DNA from: Chondrus crispus
Lineage: Eukaryota > Rhodophyta > Florideophyceae > Gigartinales > Gigartinaceae
Assembly (NCBI RefSeq): GCF_000350225.1
Contig: NW_005179223.1
Coordinates: 35,154 to 91,520, forward strand
Length of the DNA stretch: 56,367 nucleotides
Direction: 5' to 3'
In this document: in pieces, positions 42,722 to 51,841 of the stretch
Layout of the letters: each line of letters opens with the position of its first letter
How positions within the stretch are numbered: position 1 is the first letter of the stretch
Translations under genes and position numbers: made by a program
Notes under the pieces: generated by a model
Databases searched by the model: none
What the model was told of the DNA's origin: nothing
Seen by the model: the letters and a program-made list of their open reading frames with translations, nothing else

Positions 42722-44310
42722 CTACCGCCCCCTGTTACAAGTATTACACGTAGGGCACCCATGTCGCTGATTACGCAACAATCGTCCTTTGCAAAAGCAT
42801 CTGTCATCGCCTGTTTCATCCGCAGCCAGGCTCAGTGGAATGTATTCCAGCTCGCTTTGCAAAAACAATGGCAATGTGCTCGTTTCTGGGGGCTTTGTTT
42901 GGGTCAGAGCAGGTGAGGCGGAGCTGGGCGGGGTACTGTTCTTGTGCAGATAGTACAGATTAACGACGGTCTCTGGGAGGTCATTCTCTTTGGTCCATGT
43001 AGGTGACCGGCGTCCTTGTATTGAAACTCGAAACCAGCGCTCTCGGTTGCCGTTCGCACCTGCAGCTCTCCATTCGCATCCACTGATGCGCTGAAAGAAC
43101 CTTATGTTGTCGGGAAATACCCCGTCTTCGGGGTCTCCAGTCTCCACTACCATCGCCCCAATCTTTCTTAATCGGTTAATATGCGCGGGAACAAGCTTTT
43201 TACCAGTCTCAGACTCCTGTACAAATCCTACCCGCCCGAGCTTTTCTTTGACGATAAATGGGCCTATCCAGGGCTTCCAAATATTCCTACCTTCCAGCTT
43301 TACGAGCTGTTGCGACCAAATGAGCACCCTATCTCCGACTTCAAGTTCTGTCTCACGGACGGCCTGATCGTAGTAGGATTTTCCGTGTAGACGAGCTTTC
43401 ATGCTTCGAGAAAGGAGCATCTTGTGTAGCGTAGACAGCTTGCTGGCCAGATTATGAGGTTCTTCGTCGTTCAATTCCAAGTCGGCTTCCCCCCATTCCT
43501 CGAAAGCCTTGATGCCAAACATGGCCTCAAATGGCGTCATTGCAGTGGCCGTGTGTACACTCGTCTTGTACCGCATGCATGCGAGGGCCACATGCTCATC
43601 CCAATCCAGGTCATCAGTTGACATAAAACAGGCCAGATCGTTGGCAATAGTTCGATTCCAACGCTCAACTGTGCCGTTTGCTTGAGGGTGCCAAGGGTAA
43701 CTCCTCATGCGCCCTATACCCAAATTGCTAGCGAGCTTCTCCACTACTCTTCCAACTAGATTGGTGCCTCCGTCCGACATGAGCTTCTCCAGTAGACCAA
43801 GTATGCAGATCCAATCATTCAGTAAAGCCGTTGCTACCGTTTCGGCTTTCTCGTCAGGAATCGGCACGGCCCTAACAAATCTTGTGAAGACATCTATGAT
43901 TACCAACAGCTTGATGTTGCGGCTACTTGTCCTCGGAGTAATCGTCTGGATATCAATTGCTACTTGTTCGAAGCGGCGGAGCGGGTGTACAATCTCCAAC
44001 TTTCCTTGCTTTCGGGGACTTTGTTCGGCGATGACTGCACACAGGATCCAGTTCTGCAAAAATCGCGGACGTCTTTCGCCGTTCCTTCCTACCAATATTT
44101 TCTCTTTAGTTTTGCATTCGCGCGAGCAATTCCGTAATGACCATGGAGTTTCGATCCATGTACATGGGCAAGGAGGTCCTTTTGCAAAGACTTGGGGACG
44201 ACTAAAACCAAATTATCGCTTTTCTCGATCCGCAATAACCCTTCTTCGTCCACAGCCATGTTCTTTCCGGCTTGTGCCGTGTCGGACAAATCGCCAAAGT
44301 CTTCCATCTA
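42722..44310 (-). pseudogene. Ty3/gypsy integrase with chromodomain-like end and Cys cluster
   Basis: The main frame is 44095-42722. Upstream, 44307-44089 encodes the His side of the zinc module (HVHGSKLHGHYG) and is separated by a TAG and a frame change. Integrase core: LLVIIDVFTRFVRAVPI (Asp), LMSDGGTNLVG (Asp), HPQANGTVERWNRTI (Glu). GPY-like module: WKPWIGPFIVKEKLGRVGFV, PAHINRLRKI. The end has WFRVSIQGRRSPTWTKENDL, which is chromodomain-like, and a last cysteine cluster CFCKGRLLRNQRHGCPTCNTC. Apart from its start this is the best-kept part of the element. A G-rich tract (AGGGGGCGG on the - strand) overlaps the stop codon and could be the polypurine tract. Confidence 0.8.
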
Positions 44311-45850
44311 CGCAGCACGAATGGCCTGTGCAGTAGGCCCGTTTCCGAAACCACCAACTTCCGCCACCGCAGAGACCACTTGTCGTCTCTCTTTGCTGAC
44401 GACGCCCTCCACGTCGAGATCTTGCAATGGCCTATAGCAACGTTGACATAATGGCTCAGGGACTGTATCTCTGCTTGGCGTATCGGGAACAACCAGTTGT
44501 TTTCCGGCACGGTGCTCTACAACAAATTCGTGATCCTGGACATCCACAACCCATCTAGCCAGACGCTCCCGAGGTTCTTTCAAACTCAGTAGCCATTTGA
44601 GGGCGAGATGGTCCGTGACCACCAAGAATTCCTCACCGTGCAAAAAAAGACGCCATTTACGCAATGCATGTACGACTGCGACGCACTCTTTCTCCGTAGC
44701 AGTGAACTTCAATTCGGATGGCTTCGACTTGCCGCTTGTGAAGGATACAGGTGCCCATTTCCCTTCATCACTTTGTTGCAGCAAAAAAGCCCCCAAACCA
44801 TACGAACTTGCGTCAGTCATGACTTTCTTCCTACGTCCGCGTGTCGGTGGGGAGAGAATTTCTGGATCGCTCAGCGGCGCGTTCAATTCAGCCCAAGCGG
44901 CTGTCTGGACCTTTCCCCACCGTTTGTCGTAGTCTGGGATCTTCAGCTTTGGGCCATGTTTTCTCTTCTCCGAAAATCCTGTGCCTTTGAGTGCAGCGTA
45001 CAGCGGAATAGCCGTCTCCACGAAATGGTCTATGAAATCGGAGAAAAAGTTCATGAGACCTAGAAACCGCATTAACTCGTCTCCACCTGCGGATTCGACG
45101 AGTCGTCAAATAGCGTCCCGATGCGCGTCTGAAGGACGTAGTCCGTCGTTGTGTACCACATGTCCCAAAATTTCCACTGAACGCACACCAAATTTACACT
45201 TGGAAAGTTTCAAACGGGCTCCAGGGTGTAACAGCGTGTCCAAGACGCATACAAGAGCGACCAAATGCCTCTTCTCTGTGGCCGTCCCCATGTTTACATC
45301 GTCCATAAATGCTAGGACATCCCAGCCCTTTCGAGCGCCAAATATAACGTTGACAATGCGCTGCAGAGTTCCCGGAGAGTTCTTCAAACCTTGGCGTAGA
45401 CGCGTATACTGTAGCAGACCGATGACTGTGCGTATGACAGTCAGGGGCCTTGATTATGGTTCAAGCACGACTTGATAAAATACATCCTTTAGGTTAATGC
45501 ATGAGAAAAGTTTCTTACTTCCCAACCAATCGAGGACTTGGCGCATATCCTCCATGGGATATGAATATGTCACTGTAGCGTTTTTCAGAGCGCGAAAGTC
45601 TGCTGTAACCTTGACACTGCCGTCTTTCTTCCGAACGAAAACGTTGCTAGACGCCCAGGGTGACACACTCGGCTCTAACACGCCCATAGCCAGTAGCTTT
45701 TCCATAGCTAGCCTCTCAATGTCTTGCTCTTTGGGAGATCGGCGTCGCAGCTTCTCACAGATAGGCTTCACCTTTTCCTTCAACTGAATCTCATGTTTGA
45801 CTCCTTTGACACAACCTAGGCCTTTAAAAATGGCTCTGCGATCCTAAAGG
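44308..45850 (-). pseudogene. Ty3/gypsy reverse transcriptase and RNase H, broken
   Basis: The frame at 45783-45454 carries the RT fingers: LLAMGVLEPSVSPWASSNVFV, RKKDGSVKVTADFRALKNAT, YPMEDMRQVLDWL. A TAA follows, then 45387-45106 with the catalytic centre as FMDDVNMG (usual Y/FxDD), LKLSKCKFG and ILGHVV. A TGA follows, then 45072-44308 with RFLGLMNFFSDFI and RNase H: VMTDASSYGLGAFL, FTATEKECVAVVHALRKWR and VVTDHLALKWLL. The stops at about 45466 and 45106, plus TAG 44308-44310, are single-base type. Confidence 0.85.
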
Positions 45851-45959
45851 AGATCCCTCAGCTGCTTCTGCATCGAACAATCGGACGAGAAGCTGAAGTA
45901 GTCTGCCTCGTGCTTCAGATAAAAATCAACATCTTCGCTCTCGAGTACTTTTCGGACAT

Positions 45960-46320
45960 GCTCTACTGAAGGTCGGCCTCTGGTCTTACCGATTGGCCCA
46001 GAATATTTTCCCCGTCCAGTATGATGTACCCAGAATTAGTGGAAAGATCCATTCCGAAAGAATTTGCTCTCCAAAACTTCCGTCCGATGAGCACCTTGTC
46101 TGGTAGTTGGTCCAGAACGCGGACTGTCTCCTGGAAACGTCTTCCCCAGAGACGGAAATCCAGCAAGCCTTCTCCTTCAGCCTGCAAGTGATGTCCGTCT
46201 ACGGCCTGTGCCACAATGTTATCCTCGATAATTCTGCCCCTATTTCTCAGGAACCATGTCTTTGTCTACCCAAATAGAGTAGGCAGCCGTGTCAACAGGC
46301 ACTCACAGATAGTTTCCAAA
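45960..46320 (-). pseudogene. Retroviral-type aspartic protease remnant (gypsy)
   Basis: On the - strand at about 46300 the active-site form PVDTAAYSIWV appears. After a frame change the 46214-45963 frame continues with LDFRLWGRRFQETVRVL and KVLIGRKFWRANSFGMDLST, the usual second half of these proteases. It would mature the gag-pol polyprotein, but is broken here. Confidence 0.6.
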
Positions 46321-46549
46321 CACACTAACGCACACCGAGATGGCATCAGCTATCGCATTTTCGTCGAGAGTCGGCTCGTCACATGAGCACACGGACTCTC
46401 CCTTTCCTGACGGCGTACAGTCAGAACAACGCTCTAGTTCTGCTTGCTGTAGGGTCCCGTTGGGGCTTGTCGAGTACCCTGGCCTTTTCCCGTTTGCACC
46501 TTATCAACTTTCTTCTTCTCCCGCTCTCGCAAGATATATGGCCCAGCTG

Positions 46550-47482
46550 CTAGGAATAATGACATCGCACGTGTGCGAAGCGGGCGCTCGGGTCCCTTCC
46601 TTCCTCGATCTCTCGAACAGATTCAACACGCCCGGATTGTGCTGAAGAGAGGCAAGCCACGCGACTTACCATCTCATCAAAGGTACCCGAAACCATCTTG
46701 GCCTGGTCTTGTAGCCTGGTTGGAAGTCCCGTCTTGAGGTGGTTGAGTAACAGTCCATCATCTACCCTGTCTGGTAAGAGAAGGGCTGCCGACCGCAGTC
46801 TCCACGCAAATCTATCGAACGGCTCTTTGCGTTCGTTCCATCGCATGGCATGCCTAGGAAGCGATCACGAAGACTTGACAGGTGTACGTTGTTGCATAGA
46901 CGGGCCTGTAGTAATTTACAGAGTTCACTACAGCTGGCATTTGGATGGCCGCTCGCCACCTCTTCGTACACCAGTCTGGCGTCTCCCTCCAAGGCCAACG
47001 GTAACAAGCGCTTTTGTTCAACACTGCTAGTTGGGAAATCAATGGTTAACCTATCCCAAGTTCTTTTCACAATGAAAAAGAACCATCTCCAATCCGCTTG
47101 CAACGAGACGTGTGCATGCCCTTCTGGTATATCTTGTAGGCCACATGCGAGGGGTACACTTCGTAATCCTCATTTCTACCACGGCCATGCATCTCGACGA
47201 ACGATGATCCTGGCTTTCAAATAAATCCTGTGGCTGGAGGGTGCTGGGTCGGTGCTCAGCTTCCGAATTGTTCGCTCCCTCGCCGTCGTCAGAGCGCTCA
47301 ACCCCGGTTGCTTCGTGAAAGGGACTGGTTGAGCTTTTCCTTGCAAATGCTGTGTTTTGAGGTGTTGTACCTTCTTGCATGCATGCCATCGTATTCGACA
47401 ACATAGAAAGAATGGTCTCCATTCTCTCTAACGCAGTGTTGAATTTCTCTAGAGCCTCTGAGTTTTTTGAAGATGGCTCCAC
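46550..47482 (-). pseudogene. Ty3/gypsy gag remnant
   Basis: ATG 47482 starts a frame with coiled-coil-like helix MEPSSKNSEALEKFNTALER and runs to 47051. The gag core follows in other frames: WDRLTIDFPTSSVEQKRLLPLALEGDARLVYEEV (47103-46762) and KEPFDRFAWRLRSAALLLPD, LLNHLKTGLPTRL (46846-46550). There are three frames, so at least two shifts. No zinc knuckle was recognised. This is the 5'-most gene of the gypsy unit, yet no LTR lies just upstream of it. Confidence 0.65.
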
Positions 47483-47758
47483 GCTGCCTACATCAGTCAG
47501 TCAGTGACCACCCGGGTTTTATCTGACATTTTGGCTGTTATGATAAATTTTGGGCCATGCCGAGCTGACACTAGCTATGTTAGAAATGGACCTCCGCGAG
47601 GTCATAAGGCCACAGTTTCGGATGTACTACCAACCCTTGACTTTTGGTTCGCATTTTCCATCTCTTCCCGAGAAGCGACACTCTCTCCACATACCTCAAG
47701 CGCTCGTCAGTTGAGTTCTCTTCTGGTTTCTGCTGATTAATGCGCAAAACGGACAAGT
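47483..47758. promoter_or_regulatory. 276-bp divergent spacer between gag and ORF A
   Basis: It separates the - strand gag start (47482) from the + strand ORF A start (47759). It contains a GTCA-type direct repeat (CAGTCAGTCAGTGACC, about 47494) but no LTR similarity and no convincing TATA box. It probably holds the ORF A promoter. Confidence 0.35.
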
Positions 47759-50700
47759 ATGGTACATGCGGAGCCCGTTTCGTCCGATCCGTCGCCATCT
47801 GGACGGGCGCATGACGAGTTCCTATGTCCCCCTTGCTTCGCCTGCCAAACACAAGACAGACGAAAACCAAGCCTGCTAATACTTCTCGACGAACAGCAGG
47901 TGAGAGCTAGGGCTACTGCTGACACAGGGACGTCCCTGAACCCTTTTGCTACCCTTGATGTAGCGGGAAAATCGTCTGTGTACCTCTGCACTGCTTGCCG
48001 GGACAAGAACGCTGGATGGCAAGTATTGTGTAATCCCAGGAGGTATGGTGCCAAATCAGCGTCAAGGGCTCTGCGTCTCTGGAAGAGAAGATGTTCTCCC
48101 GACGTTCTCAGAAATTCTACCGTCAGCTGTTTCATTTGTTCTAGAAATATCCAGGGCGTACAGTGGAAGCGTGCAGAGGTGGGTAGTAGGGCAAATAGGA
48201 GAAGAAACCCTACGCGGGATTGGACGCTGTTCAATCTCATTTCTGACGGGGAAGCTGTTCGTTCGGCATTTACAGATGAGCTAATTCGACTTTCTGAATG
48301 TGACAACATAACTGCTCAGGAGCTCTTGAGGGACCCATCCGTGCATCATCTCTGCTATGTACATTTAAACCACAGCAGAATCTCGCAAGAAAGAGCAATG
48401 AGACTACAAAGAACCAACAACTCTGAGGGATGTGTTTTCATGAATTGCGGCTGTGTTTTTGACAATGATCATCGTGAAAAATCTCGTCTATGGAGAATCA
48501 ATTCGATCAATGTGAATACTTTAGAGGATATGGAAGAACTGTCACAGTTTGACGATAATATCCGGAGTCATTCCAATGGCTATCTATCTGCTTCAGATGT
48601 GAGAGGACAGTATAGCTGTCGTAGCTGTCTCTATATTATCACTGAAGGAAGCTTTGGTAAGCTTCCAAACGTCTCAGTAGCCGAACTGTCTTCACCGATT
48701 GATCGCTGGCTCGTTCGGTTTATAAAATTCAGTGTGGCATCAAGCGCAGAAGCGACGAAGTCGCCGTTAACTAATTCGTCCTGCTCTGAAGAGCTTTCTG
48801 CTGTGGCCATGCGGCTTCGCGTGAGCTGCAAATCTATCCAAGTAGAATCAGGGGAGAATGTACGCCTGCTTCCATTTGCAGACGTTATGAGGGCTAGAGC
48901 ACGCTTGTCAAATATTCATGGTTCCAAATGGGCCGGTCCTCTTTCATCTTTGGACCGTCGTACTGTCGCCAAAATTATAGAAACAGCACTCGCTGCCCAA
49001 GGAATAATTTTAAAGAAGCTCAGTGCACGCCTCCGGGTATACGTTCGTGCTGATGAAGTTCAGAGGCTTCTTGCCGGTATGATTTCAGCGGGAAAGAGGA
49101 CTACGTCTGCAGATTGGATACGCCCCAGTTATACTGAGACAAGAGCTTGTTTGGAATCTGTATCCAAACGTTTCCGAAAGTGCAAAGATATATATTGGAA
49201 TGGTAAATGGTCATTATCTACAGAGGTGGCCTCAATTCCTAGAGCTCTATGGACTGACACTGTGCTAATGATGGCATCGCAGAAGAAGATAAACTCATGG
49301 AAACTTTTCGCGAACACTACCGGAGGTCGTTTGGTCGACACATTCCCAGTGTCTAATGACTTGGAAGCACTGCCGCATCCTTCTATTGAGGAGGCTTTAA
49401 ATGAGAACTCTGAATACTCAAGATATGACCTAGTTTTATGTGTTAGGGTGCTGAAAGTAATAGAACAAATGGTGCTGTCCAGAACGAATGGCGTTTCTGG
49501 GCCGCTGACGGTCAGTACTTCAATTTCAGGGATATGTGAGGTCAGTCCTTCTTACCTCAGTGTTCTGAACGCGATGGGGATGTTCCTATCATATAATGTC
49601 ACCGAGAGATACCGACAGAAACTCATAGCAGACAGGGAGAGAAAAGGTCCTTGGGAATATAGCAGATTGGACCCTTATGCCCTTCCAACGCTGCAGTTTG
49701 ACAATTGGGATATAAAGCCTCTCCATGCCGTAAAGGCAGACCAGAAGGCTATGCCTAAAGTTAATGGTTCCTTACTGCAAGCAGTAACACAAAAGCGGAA
49801 GCCGGAATATGAGGAACTCTTTCTTCCAGATGCGAAAAGGCGCAAAACTGAGGGACAAACCTCTTGGCGACCACAATTGTTGTTGGGTGACAGGGTGGCT
49901 TTTGGGGATTCTTTCTCCACGCCCGAAACACAAATAATTCTAGACCGGTTCAATGATGTCGTATTTGGAATTACTGCCCTCTTTAGAAACGCCCTTGTGG
50001 GCGGACACGAACAGAAAAAATCCGAGTACAACACAAGTACCAGAGAACAGTTTGGATATAAATGCAGCAGTCCACCTATCAACTTCAGGACTCTGCTATT
50101 GTCGTGCTTCAAACCACATGGAGGTGCTGCTGAACCCACGTTTGATCAGCATGTGATTTATATAGAGATTAGCAGAGACTCCGCTGCGGACATATTATCG
50201 GTGAGGAGATTTCTCAATCTTATTGTTGAACAACTGAAGCCTGGAAAGCCTGGACGCCCTCGCTATGTCGTTCTTGCTGGGGATCAACCGTCCTATAAGA
50301 TGTTTAGCGAGCTTTGGTTGGAGTCTTGGAGGAAATCTAAGAAGGACCGGGACAGGATGACGACTACATATACTGAGTGTGATAAGAACGAAGCACTCCC
50401 TCTTCACGATTGCCTTGTTCCATATCCGGGTTTTTTTCACGCTGAGAAACAAGCCATGTACTCCCTTTGCAAAGAAATGTTAGATGGGTTGGGTTTAGAG
50501 GAGTTGGCTGGTTGCACAGGACTGTCCAAGTCTCAGGTCGAGAACATCCTCAGTCATTCCCATGCCAGAAACAATCGTGCTGTGCTCTTCAATTTGGCCT
50601 GCGCCATGATAATTCATTTAACTGATATTCTCGTCGGAGAGGACGACGATATTGAAAAGCGTATTACTCGTATGCACGCTGATGCTTCCCGGAAAATAAT

Positions 50701-51841
50701 TTCAGCAGATACGGAAATCAATCCTGATGAAGTTCATAGACAGGAGGCGCAAATACGCGTTTTGGAATCATATTCACGCTCTGTGTGCTCACCAACACCT
50801 GGGCGTTTGTACGATGCGACCTCAGACATGGTAACTGCCGAAGTTCTTGAAATTGGTAGAATCCTGCGACGAAAAGTAGAATATCACTTCACAAACGGCC
50901 CCAACGGAAAGCACTTCATAACTACAGTCCTCTTTTCATGCCTACTTCCGACAATTGGCTTTCACGTCATTTCGAGGACCGGCCATACAGATTGCATGGA
51001 TGCCTTCTGGTTCAAGCATAATTCTATATTACACTCAACTAATCATTTGAAGTACCAGGAATTGTCCTTGTTCTATGCTTTCTTTCGTGGAATACTTCCT
51101 ACATTTGTAAGCAACGTATTGTTCACCGAAAAACCAGGAAAAGCAGTACTGAAACTGCTTAGTTTCACTGGCAAGGAGAAAGGGGGATTGGACAGAAGAG
51201 GTTGGGTCTATGTGCACCAAGATGAAGCTCTAGAGATGCTCATCGTGAGACACCTTAAGGGTCTCAGTGTCAACTTTATTAATCACCTTGAGAACGCGGC
51301 GTCCTGGCTGATGGAGGTATCTCTCATGAGAGCTCTAACTAGATACGTCACAGGGGCATCCAGGGCGTTCGGAAGAAAAAGAGAGATTGTAGATGGAGGA
51401 GAGCTACCAGGCCCTTTGGGACAATTCGACAGAAATGCCCGACAGTGGACAACAGTGGCACGTATGGTACATGTAATGCGCGAGGCTGGATTTCTCGGTA
51501 TCAGGCATAGGGGGGCTGAAAGACTGACGAACGTTTTTAGCACACCACCAAAAATGATGAACATTATGAAAGACCAGGAGATGATTTTGAACATCGCCAG
51601 TGAAGGAGCTCTTACAGCAAAGCTTCATGCGTGTGTTCTGTTTCCAGAGGTGTTTGGACATCTTTCTGAAGAGGATAGAAGCAAGCATTTCTATGGAAAA
51701 AATTTAAGAAGTGGACAAAGGCCAGAATTGTGCTTCGACCGTCTCAGTCTATGTCTAAGAAAAATGGTACTGCCTTACAGACACAAGATTCTACGTCTGC
51801 CTTCACAGTGGTTGCTCGGGAGTCTGCCTCTTCGGGTGTGA
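47759..51841 (+). CDS. ORF A: 1360-aa Cys-rich protein with a Gly-Asp-Gln motif, transposon-like
   Basis: One uninterrupted frame from ATG 47759 to TGA 51841. The N-terminal third has repeated zinc-binding pairs: CPPCFAC (about 23), YLCTAC, SCFICSRN, NCGCVF with a following His, and YSCRSC (about 285). A nuclear-localisation-like KRRK occurs at about 693. The second half contains VIYIEISRDSAAD (about 798), YVVLAGDQPSYKMF (about 838), CLVPYPGFFHAEKQAMY (about 886), LGLEELAGCTGLSKSQVENI (about 910) and CMDAFWFKHN (about 1079). From memory, the GDQ...PGxFH...GLE order resembles large uncharacterised proteins repeated in cnidarian and other animal genomes, possibly RNase-H-fold transposases; this needs a search. 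It overlaps ORF B and lies antisense to the neighbouring gypsy genes. Openness over 4 kb contrasts with the decayed gag-pol. Confidence 0.8.
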   Translation: MVHAEPVSSDPSPSGRAHDEFLCPPCFACQTQDRRKPSLLILLDEQQVRARATADTGTSLNPFATLDVAGKSSVYLCTACRDKNAGWQVLCNPRRYGAKSASRALRLWKRRCSPDVLRNSTVSCFICSRNIQGVQWKRAEVGSRANRRRNPTRDWTLFNLISDGEAVRSAFTDELIRLSECDNITAQELLRDPSVHHLCYVHLNHSRISQERAMRLQRTNNSEGCVFMNCGCVFDNDHREKSRLWRINSINVNTLEDMEELSQFDDNIRSHSNGYLSASDVRGQYSCRSCLYIITEGSFGKLPNVSVAELSSPIDRWLVRFIKFSVASSAEATKSPLTNSSCSEELSAVAMRLRVSCKSIQVESGENVRLLPFADVMRARARLSNIHGSKWAGPLSSLDRRTVAKIIETALAAQGIILKKLSARLRVYVRADEVQRLLAGMISAGKRTTSADWIRPSYTETRACLESVSKRFRKCKDIYWNGKWSLSTEVASIPRALWTDTVLMMASQKKINSWKLFANTTGGRLVDTFPVSNDLEALPHPSIEEALNENSEYSRYDLVLCVRVLKVIEQMVLSRTNGVSGPLTVSTSISGICEVSPSYLSVLNAMGMFLSYNVTERYRQKLIADRERKGPWEYSRLDPYALPTLQFDNWDIKPLHAVKADQKAMPKVNGSLLQAVTQKRKPEYEELFLPDAKRRKTEGQTSWRPQLLLGDRVAFGDSFSTPETQIILDRFNDVVFGITALFRNALVGGHEQKKSEYNTSTREQFGYKCSSPPINFRTLLLSCFKPHGGAAEPTFDQHVIYIEISRDSAADILSVRRFLNLIVEQLKPGKPGRPRYVVLAGDQPSYKMFSELWLESWRKSKKDRDRMTTTYTECDKNEALPLHDCLVPYPGFFHAEKQAMYSLCKEMLDGLGLEELAGCTGLSKSQVENILSHSHARNNRAVLFNLACAMIIHLTDILVGEDDDIEKRITRMHADASRKIISADTEINPDEVHRQEAQIRVLESYSRSVCSPTPGRLYDATSDMVTAEVLEIGRILRRKVEYHFTNGPNGKHFITTVLFSCLLPTIGFHVISRTGHTDCMDAFWFKHNSILHSTNHLKYQELSLFYAFFRGILPTFVSNVLFTEKPGKAVLKLLSFTGKEKGGLDRRGWVYVHQDEALEMLIVRHLKGLSVNFINHLENAASWLMEVSLMRALTRYVTGASRAFGRKREIVDGGELPGPLGQFDRNARQWTTVARMVHVMREAGFLGIRHRGAERLTNVFSTPPKMMNIMKDQEMILNIASEGALTAKLHACVLFPEVFGHLSEEDRSKHFYGKNLRSGQRPELCFDRLSLCLRKMVLPYRHKILRLPSQWLLGSLPLRV
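51697..51706 (+). promoter_or_regulatory. Candidate -1 ribosomal frameshift site (ORF A to ORF B)
   Basis: In the ORF A frame the codons GGA AAA AAT TTA contain two overlapping canonical slippery heptamers, A AAA AAT (51697-51703) and A AAT TTA (51700-51706). ORF B is in the -1 frame and is open upstream only to a TAG at 51676-51678, so a productive shift must occur between 51679 and 51841. The heptamers fall near the start of that window. No downstream stem was proven by eye. Confidence 0.5.

Noticed and set aside
47483..47758. A missing gypsy 5' LTR immediately upstream of gag
   Set aside because: No similarity to the 42182-42716 sequence and no clear primer-binding site was found in this 276-bp spacer.
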